From Betaproteobacteria bacterium (GTDB taxonomy: Bacteria; Pseudomonadota; Gammaproteobacteria; Burkholderiales; Casimicrobiaceae): DNA of 17,947 bases. The translations under genes and the position numbers were made by a program. Where the stretch lies: NCBI GenBank assembly GCA_005888865.1, contig VBCL01000112.1:1858-19804 (forward strand). Direction: 5' to 3'. Positions 7,784 to 14,289 of this stretch are shown here, piece after piece (position 1 is the first letter of the stretch; each line of letters opens with the position of its first letter). A model generated the notes under the pieces. That model had not been told where the DNA came from. It saw only the letters and a list, made by a program, of their open reading frames with translations, and did not search any database.

Positions 7784-7818
7784 CAGTGCGTCTCGAGCAG
7801 CAGATCCATCAGTGCGTC
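7767..7818. repeat. 26-bp imperfect tandem duplication at the ispA-dxs junction
   Basis: On the plus strand, 7767-7792 and 7793-7818 both begin with ctcgagcag, allowing one base of shift, and both end with tccatcagtgcgt. The few differences lie in the middle (acgg versus caga). The unit covers the last codons of ispA, the TGATG and the first codons of dxs. Because 26 is not a multiple of three, the extra copy creates a new reading frame rather than lengthening either protein. Confidence 0.8.
7783..7809 (-). CDS. eight-codon relay mini-ORF between ispA and dxs
   Basis: On the minus strand, ATG GAT CTG CTG CTC GAG ACG CAC TGA encodes MDLLLETH. Its ATG overlaps the ispA stop as TGATG, and its TGA overlaps the dxs ATG as TGATG. 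It arose from an imperfect tandem duplication of the junction: its start copies the dxs start (MDRLLE) and its end copies the ispA end (RTH stop). A ribosome finishing ispA could reinitiate here and then again at dxs. Translation itself is an inference; the sequence arrangement is direct. Confidence 0.45.
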   Translation of the reverse strand: MDLLLETH

Positions 7819-8699
7819 CGCACGACGATCCACTCGGCAAGCTCTTCGAGCCTGCGCGCTCGCGTGCCAAAAGGCGACAGCGCTTCGCGCGCCTCGACGC
7901 GCAGCGCCTCGATGCGCTCCCGGGCAGCGGCCAGGCCCAACAGCGTTACGTACGTCGACTTGCGCTGCACCGCGTCCTTGCCCGCGGTTTTGCCCAGACT
8001 CTGCGCTGTGCCTTCGACGTCGAGGACGTCGTCGACAACCTGGAAGGCCAGTCCGATGGCCAACGCGTAACGGAGGAGTGCATCGTTCTCGTCGGCATCC
8101 ATCGCCTGGCCGCAATCCGCGCCGAGGCGAACCGCCGCCCGGATCAGCGCACCTGTTTTGAGTCGATGCATGCGCTCAAGTTCAGGCAGATCGAGTGCTT
8201 TGTCAATGCAGCCGAGATCGATTGCCTGCCCGCCGGCCATGCCCCGCGAGCCTGCGGCCTGCGCCAGGACCAGCGCCGCCTGCCCTGAATCGCGGAGGGC
8301 GGCACCAGCGAGCGCTTCGAAGGCGAAACTCTGCAACGCGTCGCCGGCGAGCAAAGCGACCGCTTCGCCGAACGCGACGTGGCACGTCGGCTTGCCACGC
8401 CGCAGCACGTCGTCGTCCATGCAGGGCAGGTCGTCATGGATGAGCGAATAAGCGTGTACCAGCTCGACCGCCGCGGCAGCGTGATCAACGATGCTTATCT
8501 CCGCGCCGGTGAGCTCGCCGGCCGCGTAGGCAAGCTGCGCGCGCACGCGCTTGCCGCCACCCAGGACCGCGTAGCGCATCGCTTCGTGCAAGCGTTGCGG
8601 CGGCTCGGTGGCGGGCGGCAGGAACCTGTCAATGACGCTTTCGATCCGCCGCGCACGCTCTTCCGACCACCGGTTCCACGGGAAGTCGTCAGGAGACAT
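7809..8699 (-). CDS. ispA: farnesyl diphosphate synthase (geranyltranstransferase), short-chain polyprenyl synthase
   Basis: The 296-residue protein matches bacterial IspA length. It adds isopentenyl units to dimethylallyl or geranyl diphosphate to give farnesyl diphosphate. The first aspartate-rich motif is DDLPCMDDD (89-97) and the second DDVLD (223-227). The GGGKRVRAQLAYAAGEL region (47-63) binds the homoallylic substrate. The sequence HAYSLIHDD just before the first motif resembles other bacterial farnesyl synthases, but chain length is not proven by sight. The ATG at 8699 overlaps the end of xseB by 11 nt and has GAGGGCG just upstream. The gene sits between xseB and dxs, a widespread proteobacterial order, so two isoprenoid enzymes are made together. 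Its stop overlaps the mini-ORF start. Confidence 0.95.
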   Translation of the reverse strand: MSPDDFPWNRWSEERARRIESVIDRFLPPATEPPQRLHEAMRYAVLGGGKRVRAQLAYAAGELTGAEISIVDHAAAAVELVHAYSLIHDDLPCMDDDVLRRGKPTCHVAFGEAVALLAGDALQSFAFEALAGAALRDSGQAALVLAQAAGSRGMAGGQAIDLGCIDKALDLPELERMHRLKTGALIRAAVRLGADCGQAMDADENDALLRYALAIGLAFQVVDDVLDVEGTAQSLGKTAGKDAVQRKSTYVTLLGLAAARERIEALRVEAREALSPFGTRARRLEELAEWIVVRTH

Positions 8700-8991
8700 C
8701 GCCCTCGACCGGGCCGGAGCCCTCGGAGCCCGAAGCAGCGGCGTCGGGCTCTGCCGGCGCGAATGCTTTGAGAACGCCGCGCTCCAGCACCTGGACCTGC
8801 TGCTCCGCGTCCTTCAGGGCCGCTTGGCAGTATTGCAGGAGCTCGGCGCCGCGCTGATACGCCGCGAGCGCCTCGGCCAGCGGTAGCTGGCCGCCCTCCA
8901 TCGTCGCGACGATCTTTTCCAGTTCGGCGAGTGCCGCTTCGAAGGTCTCGGGCGGGAGGGAGGCTTTGGAAGTCGTGGAAGGGTCGGCCAT
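8689..8991 (-). CDS. xseB: exodeoxyribonuclease VII small subunit
   Basis: The protein from the ATG at 8991 has 100 residues and contains FEAALAELEKIVATMEGGQLPLAEALAAYQRGAELLQYCQAAL, split here only by its two predicted helices, followed by LKDAEQQVQVLE. This is the full XseB signature. XseB binds several copies to the large subunit XseA to form exonuclease VII, which degrades single-stranded DNA to acid-soluble oligonucleotides. The tail after residue 75 is acidic and low in complexity (PAEPDAAASGSEGSG). A TTG codon at 9036 would add 15 residues, but a candidate promoter -10 box lies only seven bases before it, so the ATG at 8991 is preferred; neither start has a good Shine-Dalgarno. First gene of xseB-ispA-dxs and divergent from the Rieske oxygenase gene. 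Confidence 0.9.
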   Translation of the reverse strand: MADPSTTSKASLPPETFEAALAELEKIVATMEGGQLPLAEALAAYQRGAELLQYCQAALKDAEQQVQVLERGVLKAFAPAEPDAAASGSEGSGPVEGDVS

Positions 8992-9043
8992 CGGGAAGAG
9001 GGAGGTGGAGGCCGAGCAATCGTGCGCGGTCGACAACCCAACT

Positions 9044-9073
9044 AACCTACCGCAACTGCGCGGGCGCGGTCAA
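9044..9073 (-). promoter_or_regulatory. candidate sigma-70 promoter of xseB-ispA-dxs
   Basis: On the minus strand TTGACC (9068-9073, five of six) and TAGGTT (9044-9049, three of six) are 18 bp apart. The implied transcript starts near 9037, giving a leader of about 45 nt to the xseB ATG at 8991. Confidence 0.45.
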
Positions 9074-9092
9074 CGAGGGAACTCCGTCATGG

Positions 9093-9117
9093 ACCCGGGG
9101 TCGATCGTTCCGGTATA
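9093..9117 (+). promoter_or_regulatory. candidate promoter region of the Rieske oxygenase gene
   Basis: The plus strand carries TATACT (about 9112-9117, five of six -10 bases) with TGGACC about 18 bp upstream (four of six). The leader would be roughly 140 nt. A second AT-rich box, TATATT near 9221, lacks a matching -35 hexamer. The assignment is uncertain. Confidence 0.3.
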
Positions 9118-9198
9118 CTCGCAACTTCATTTGACGACGCAGCCTTGATACGAGCTTTTCGTAGCGGGCTGACTTAGCAAAGCGGTTGGGCGGCAGGA

Positions 9199-9212
9199 CC
9201 TCGAGTTCGAGG
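9199..9212. promoter_or_regulatory. perfect 6-bp inverted repeat, possible operator
   Basis: CCTCGA-GT-TCGAGG forms a perfect palindromic pair with a two-base centre, 52 bp before the Rieske oxygenase ATG and between two AT-rich boxes. Position and symmetry suit a repressor or activator site, but no regulator gene is in the window. Palindromes of this size do arise by chance. Confidence 0.25.
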
Positions 9213-9263
9213 CTGTCTCTTATATTGTTTGTTGGGTTGGCGGTTCACGGAAAGGGAAGGCTG

Positions 9264-10373
9264 ATGTCCAATCTCGCGACTGGGGATCAGCTGCGACGAG
9301 CGACGTCGCAGTTGCCCGTTACCTGGTATTGTGATCCGGCGCTCTCCACACTCGAGCAGCAATTGCTGTTCGTGCCGGGGCCGGGTTACGTGGGGCACGA
9401 GCTGATGGTGCCCAATGCGGGCGATTACTACGCCCTGCCCTGGCGCGACAACGCTCAGGTCCTGGTGCGCAATACCGGCGGCGTCGATCTGCTCTCGAAT
9501 ATCTGCCGGCATCGGCAGGCGATCATGCTCAAAGGTCGCGGCAACGTCGAGAATATCGTCTGCCCGCTGCATCGCTGGACCTACGACCTCAAGGGCTCGC
9601 TCCTCGGTGCGCCGCACTTCGTCGAGCAGCCGTGCGCGAAGCTGGCGAGCACTCCGCTGCAAAGCTGGCACGGTCTGCTCTTCGACGGTCCGCGCGATAT
9701 CGCACGCGATCTGGCCGGCGTGGGCGTCGCCGCGGACTTCGATTTCTCGGGCTACATGCTCGACCGCGTGGAGATCAAGGAATGCGCCTATAACTGGAAG
9801 ACCTTCATCGAGGTGTATCTCGAGGACTACCACGTCGCGCCGTTTCACCCGGGGCTCGGTCAGTTCGTGACCACCGTGGATCTCCGCTGGCAGTTCGCCG
9901 AGCGCTACTCGGTACAGACCGTCGGCGTCAACAATGCGCTGGCAAAGCCGGGCACGCGCACCTATGATCGCTGGCACAAGGCGATCCTCGAGTACTACCG
10001 CGGCGAGGTACCCAAGCACGGGGCGATCTGGGTCACGATCTATCCCAACATCATGCTCGAGTGGTACGCGCACGTGCTCATCGTGAGCACACTGATCCCG
10101 CGCGGCGTGGACCGCACGACGAACATCGTCGAGTTCTACTACCCCGAAGACATTGCGCTCTTCGAGCGCGAGTTCGTCGAGGCCGAGCAGGCCGCGTACC
10201 TGGAAACCGCAGCCGAGGACGACGAGATCGCCGAACGCATGGACGAGGGCCGGCGCGCGCTCTACAAGCAAGGGCGCAGTGAAATCGGCCCGTATCAGTC
10301 GCCGATGGAAGATGGGATGCAGCATTTTCACGAGTTCCTGCACCGAGAGCTGGAACCTCACTTGCCAGAATGA
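9264..10373 (+). CDS. Rieske [2Fe-2S] aromatic ring-hydroxylating oxygenase, alpha subunit
   Basis: The 369-residue protein has the two-domain layout of a Rieske oxygenase catalytic subunit. The Rieske cluster ligands are Cys81, His83, Cys100 and His103 (CRH, 16 residues, CPLH). The mononuclear iron site is in NWKTFIEVYLEDYHVAPFHP, with His190 and His195. The third ligand is probably an aspartate in AEDDEIAERMDEG (317-329). The bridging acid at the His-minus-3 position is Glu187 rather than the aspartate of naphthalene dioxygenase. Such enzymes hydroxylate or demethylate substrates using O2 and electrons from a separate reductase, which is absent here. The ATG at 9264 has GGGAAGG upstream; a TTG at 9186 in the same frame is unlikely. 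The sulfurtransferase gene follows 33 nt later on the same strand. The substrate is unknown. Confidence 0.92.
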   Translation: MSNLATGDQLRRATSQLPVTWYCDPALSTLEQQLLFVPGPGYVGHELMVPNAGDYYALPWRDNAQVLVRNTGGVDLLSNICRHRQAIMLKGRGNVENIVCPLHRWTYDLKGSLLGAPHFVEQPCAKLASTPLQSWHGLLFDGPRDIARDLAGVGVAADFDFSGYMLDRVEIKECAYNWKTFIEVYLEDYHVAPFHPGLGQFVTTVDLRWQFAERYSVQTVGVNNALAKPGTRTYDRWHKAILEYYRGEVPKHGAIWVTIYPNIMLEWYAHVLIVSTLIPRGVDRTTNIVEFYYPEDIALFEREFVEAEQAAYLETAAEDDEIAERMDEGRRALYKQGRSEIGPYQSPMEDGMQHFHEFLHRELEPHLPE

Positions 10374-10406
10374 CGCAAAGCGACTGCGCGGGCCGGCTAC
10401 TGCAAC

Positions 10407-11249
10407 ATGACTTTCACCACGCTCATCTCCACCGAGACGCTGGCGCGCCATCTCGACGATCCGGCGTTCGTCATCGTCGACTGCCGGCACAATCTTGCCG
10501 ACCTCGATGCGGGGGAGCGCGCGTATCGGGCCGCGCACCTTCCCGGCGCAGTGTTCATGCATCTCGATCGCGATCTGTCGGGCGCCAAGACCGGCACCAA
10601 TGGTCGCCACCCGCTTCCCGACATTGGCCCATTCGCGGCGACGCTCGGCCGCGCGGGTATCGATGCGGACCGCCAGGTCGTCGCCTACGATCAGAACAAC
10701 GGTATGTTCGCTTCGCGGCTGTGGTGGCTCCTGCGCTGGCTCGGACATGATACGGTTGCGGTGCTCGATGGAGGCCTCGACCGCTGGCAAGCCGAGGGGC
10801 GCCCCCAGACCGGCGCGGTTCCGACACCGCGTGCAAGGACCTTCGTGCCGAAGGCACCGACACGGGTTGCCTCCGCCGAAGAGATCGCGCAGAACCTCGG
10901 CGGTGACGCGCTGCTCGTGCTCGACGCACGCGCTGCCGAGCGTTACCGCGGAGACGTGGAGCCGATCGATCCGGTCGCCGGCCACATTCCCGGCGCGCGA
11001 AACCGCCCATACACGGCAAACATGACCGAGGATGGCACGTTCAAGCCCGCGGCGCAGTTGCGCTCGGAGTACCAAGCGCTGCTTGGTCCGACTTTCCCCT
11101 CGGCCGTCGTGCACCAGTGCGGATCCGGCGTGACGGCGTGTCACAACGTTCTCGCCATGAGTATCGCCGGGCTCCCCGGCTCGCGTCTGTACCCGGGGTC
11201 CTGGAGCGAGTGGGTCGCCGATCCGGCGCGTCCCGTCGCCCGCGGCTGA
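10407..11249 (+). CDS. sseA: sulfurtransferase, two-domain rhodanese (3-mercaptopyruvate type)
   Basis: The 280-residue protein has two rhodanese domains. The N-terminal one (about 5-135) is inactive, with Asp95 of VVAYDQNNG where an active domain would have cysteine. The C-terminal one (about 155-275) carries CGSGVTA with the catalytic Cys238. CGSGVT is the loop of 3-mercaptopyruvate sulfurtransferases such as E. coli SseA, whereas thiosulfate-specific rhodaneses have a different, more basic loop. It should form a persulfide on Cys238 and pass sulfur to cyanide, thiols or thioredoxin in the cytoplasm. The N-terminal DCRHNLADLDAGERAYRAAHLPGA is also typical. It begins 33 nt after the oxygenase stop with a poor ribosome site and may be in one operon with it. 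The functional link between the two is not obvious. Confidence 0.93.
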   Translation: MTFTTLISTETLARHLDDPAFVIVDCRHNLADLDAGERAYRAAHLPGAVFMHLDRDLSGAKTGTNGRHPLPDIGPFAATLGRAGIDADRQVVAYDQNNGMFASRLWWLLRWLGHDTVAVLDGGLDRWQAEGRPQTGAVPTPRARTFVPKAPTRVASAEEIAQNLGGDALLVLDARAAERYRGDVEPIDPVAGHIPGARNRPYTANMTEDGTFKPAAQLRSEYQALLGPTFPSAVVHQCGSGVTACHNVLAMSIAGLPGSRLYPGSWSEWVADPARPVARG

Positions 11250-11272
11250 CGAAGCACCCGCATTCGCTGCAT

Positions 11273-11335
11273 CGCGTCTCCGCACGCGTGCACCGCATTT
11301 CATCCCGCGCTTCGCGGGTTTCGTCGCGTGCTTCT
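11273..11335 (+). repeat. three contiguous degenerate 21-bp units
   Basis: 11273-11293, 11294-11314 and 11315-11335 align head to tail. Units 2 and 3 share 15 of 21 bases and units 1 and 2 share 11. Any reading would give near-repeats of seven residues, but no start or ribosome site makes it coding. Confidence 0.4.
11304..11318 (+). terminator. weak hairpin after sseA
   Basis: CCCGCG-CTT-CGCGGG is a perfect 6-bp stem with a 3-base loop, 55 bp after the sseA stop, followed by TTTCGTC. The T-run is short, so termination may be partial. Confidence 0.4.
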
Positions 11336-11363
11336 TGAGCCGGTCACACGGCGCCCGTAGTCT
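11335..11363 (+). promoter_or_regulatory. candidate promoter of the small membrane-protein gene
   Basis: TTGAGC (11335-11340) and TAGTCT (11358-11363) are exactly 17 bp apart, matching four and three of six consensus bases. The leader to the ATG at 11441 would be about 70 nt. Confidence 0.3.
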
Positions 11364-11440
11364 TTGCTCCACGCCGATCGCTCCCGACTCCGTTGGGGAC
11401 GGTCGAGACATAGGCAGGCAAGCGAGACATCGAGGAAACC

Positions 11441-11851
11441 ATGAGCGTATTGTCCAGGAAAAAAGTCATCGACGCCGTCGGCGCGTGCACGGCGATCGCA
11501 GGCGTGCTGTTGCTCGCCGCGATGGTCATTCCGGCTGATCCTCTCGGGCGCCTGGTCGGGACCATGATCGGCGTCAGCTTTGTCGCGGGGATTGTCGGAG
11601 CCCTCGTGCGTGCGGGCGTGACGCATCGCGGTCACGTTCGTCGCACACCACGAGCATCGCTACTCCCGCGCGAAGCGCCCCCACCGGCCGCCGTCGCGAT
11701 GCTGCACGTCGCCGATGCGACCGCATCGGAGTTCGATGGACACGCCTTTCCAACATTCGCGTCGGTCGTATCGCTCACCGAGGCGCAGGTCGAGCGTGGG
11801 CGCTCGGCGCGGCAACTGCAGAAGCGTCGCGAGGCGCTGGACCGAGCCTAA
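11441..11851 (+). CDS. hypothetical protein with two membrane helices
   Basis: I do not recognise this 136-residue protein. The N-terminal half has two predicted membrane helices (about residues 9-31 and 35-59) separated by a short PADPLGR turn, forming a hairpin. The rest is soluble, with an arginine-rich stretch (THRGHVRRTPRAS, 61-73), a proline-alanine linker and a C-terminal charged helix (SLTEAQVERGRSARQLQKRREALDRA). A good ribosome site, GAGGAA, lies just before the ATG and supports translation. It stands alone, followed by a strong terminator 25 bp after the stop. It could be an inner-membrane accessory protein, but nothing points to a role. Confidence 0.6.
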   Translation: MSVLSRKKVIDAVGACTAIAGVLLLAAMVIPADPLGRLVGTMIGVSFVAGIVGALVRAGVTHRGHVRRTPRASLLPREAPPPAAVAMLHVADATASEFDGHAFPTFASVVSLTEAQVERGRSARQLQKRREALDRA

Positions 11852-11875
11852 AGCTCCGCAGTTTCCCCCAGAGCT

Positions 11876-11901
11876 GCCGCGGCTTATCCGCGGCTTTTCT
11901 T
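11876..11901 (+). terminator. Rho-independent terminator after the small membrane-protein gene
   Basis: GCCGCGG-CTTAT-CCGCGGC forms a perfect 7-bp GC stem with a five-base loop and is followed directly by TTTTCTT. It ends the plus-strand gene at 11851. Confidence 0.85.
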
Positions 11902-11902
11902 A

Positions 11903-11973
11903 ACCACAGAGACCACAGAGTACACAGAGGAATAATCAGCAAAATCGCCGTTCTCTCCGTGTCCTCTGTGGTT
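11903..11973. repeat. inverted array of CCACAGAGN 9-mers
   Basis: The left arm holds three head-to-tail 9-mers: CCACAGAGA (11904-11912), CCACAGAGT (11913-11921) and ACACAGAGG (11922-11930). The right arm (11951-11973) read on the minus strand gives AACCACAGAGG then ACACGGAGA, so it is the same unit inverted, with two copies. Together they could fold into a long imperfect hairpin with a 20-base centre. Repeats of this AACCACAGAG type are, to my knowledge, scattered between genes in many bacterial genomes, without an agreed function. Confidence 0.7.
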
Positions 11974-11993
11974 CAGGCTTTGCGCGGATGCGC

Positions 11994-12539
11994 TCAAACC
12001 GATACCAGCGGCCATTCGGCGATCGTCCGATAGAGTGGACCCGTGTCGACAGTCTCGGAGGCCACCAGCGCAAATGCGTTGACCCGCCAGGCGATCGGCT
12101 GCGGCAGGCGACGCTCGATGACGGTCGTGCTGCGCCTCGCGAGCGTCAGATGCGGTGAATAGGACCGATCCTCGACGGGAAACGCGCGCATCCGCAACGC
12201 GTCAGTCAGGTCGCGTTGCAGCGCCAAGAGCTCGGATTGAGGGCTCGTCGAGCCCAGCCACGCGATGCCCGTGCGCTGAAAGCCGCCGATCTTGTCGAGC
12301 GCCAGCACGAACGATCTCGCCCGGACGAGGCCGGCCAGACGACGCAGCGAGTCGAGCCGAATCGCCGGCTGAGCGCCGACGAAGGCGAGTGTGAGATGGA
12401 TCAGGTCGGGCAAGGTCGGACGGCCGCCGCTTTCGAGGGCGACCTCTCGCGCCAGCCCCCCGAGCAGTGTCCGAGCTGGCGGGTCCGGCCAGAGCGCGAA
12501 GAAGAAACGGCGCGTCTTGTCCTGGGTGCTGTCGGTCAC
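11994..12539 (-). CDS. thpR: RNA 2',3'-cyclic phosphodiesterase / 2'-5' RNA ligase
   Basis: The 181-residue protein belongs to the 2H phosphoesterase family. It opens RRFFFALWPDPPAR, typical of ThpR, and has both H-x-T motifs: His48-Leu-Thr50 in IHLTLAFVG and His130-Leu-Thr132 in SPHLTLAR. Family members hydrolyse 2',3'-cyclic phosphates at RNA ends and can join RNA through 2'-5' bonds in vitro. The start is taken as GTG at 12539. The frame stays open to 12818, but that part lies inside aceA in another frame and lacks family similarity. No Shine-Dalgarno precedes the GTG. A TATAGT box ends six bases before it on the minus strand, so the message may be leaderless. The gene is downstream of aceA, separated by a terminator. 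The C-terminus is intact. Confidence 0.9.
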   Translation of the reverse strand: MTDSTQDKTRRFFFALWPDPPARTLLGGLAREVALESGGRPTLPDLIHLTLAFVGAQPAIRLDSLRRLAGLVRARSFVLALDKIGGFQRTGIAWLGSTSPQSELLALQRDLTDALRMRAFPVEDRSYSPHLTLARRSTTVIERRLPQPIAWRVNAFALVASETVDTGPLYRTIAEWPLVSV

Positions 12540-12550
12540 GGCGCAACTAT

Positions 12551-12586
12551 AAAGCAAACGGCGCGACACCCGTGGGCGCCGCGCCG
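12551..12586 (-). terminator. Rho-independent terminator of aceA
   Basis: Read on the minus strand, a 12-bp stem (12575-12586 with 12559-12570) contains two G-U pairs and closes a four-base loop. It is followed by TTTGCTTT (12558-12551). It begins 24 bp after the aceA stop. The T-run merges with the TATAGT box in front of thpR. Confidence 0.8.
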
Positions 12587-12609
12587 CTCGCGCTGACGGA
12601 AGATGCCGC

Positions 12610-13923
<1,314 letters not shown>

Positions 13924-14289
13924 CGCTGTCTCCATCTTCCGGGGTCAGTGCCGACTCGCCTCGCGCACGCTGTCCAAGCCGCCGCGTCGCATGCCTGATG
14001 ACGTTAGCAAAGTTGCCGAGCCGTGACAAGCGGATTATGGCAGCGCAATATAAAAAAATTCCTGCCAAATCATGATGTTAGAAATACATTCCGCATGGTG
14101 GAAAGAAAACGGCTTAAATGTTGTCGGATTATTGCTGCTCTGCGGTAAGACAGCGTCCTAGCCTAGGTCGCGAGACAGCCCAACATCTTGATTTAACGAG
14201 ACTCCGGTCCGTCAACGGCGCAGTTTACTTTTTTGCAAGATTGCGGTTCCGTGGAAATCATTTCTGCCCTCGCGATTCGTCCCTTTCCG
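13924..14289. other. 366-bp AT-rich gap between fccB and aceA (aceA control region)
   Basis: No convincing gene is present on either strand. The stretch 14030-14280 is much richer in A and T than its surroundings, with runs such as ATATAAAAAAATT (14048-14060) and ACTTTTTTG. It holds a promoter candidate for aceA, two GCAA-NN-TTGC elements (14007-14016 and 14235-14244) and an 11-bp palindrome CCTAG-C-CTAGG (14157-14167). No clear fccB terminator was seen. Confidence 0.7.
14001..14029 (-). promoter_or_regulatory. candidate aceA promoter with RamB-like element in the spacer
   Basis: On the minus strand TTGTCA (14024-14029, five of six) is followed after exactly 17 bp by TAACGT (14001-14006, three of six). 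The spacer ends with AACTTTGC (14014-14007), which matches the core of the RamB operator described for acetate genes in Corynebacterium. Such a site would overlap bound polymerase, suiting repression. The leader to the ATG is about 70 nt. Confidence 0.45.

Noticed and set aside
7784..7870. N-terminal extension of dxs inside ispA
   Set aside because: Lacks similarity to DXS; the ATG at 7783 gives the normal DXS start and is overlapped by the mini-ORF stop.
9174..11411. Open frame of 745 codons on the minus strand, the longest in the window
   Set aside because: It is wholly antisense to the Rieske oxygenase and sulfurtransferase genes, which have complete active-site motifs. Its composition is that of a shadow frame.
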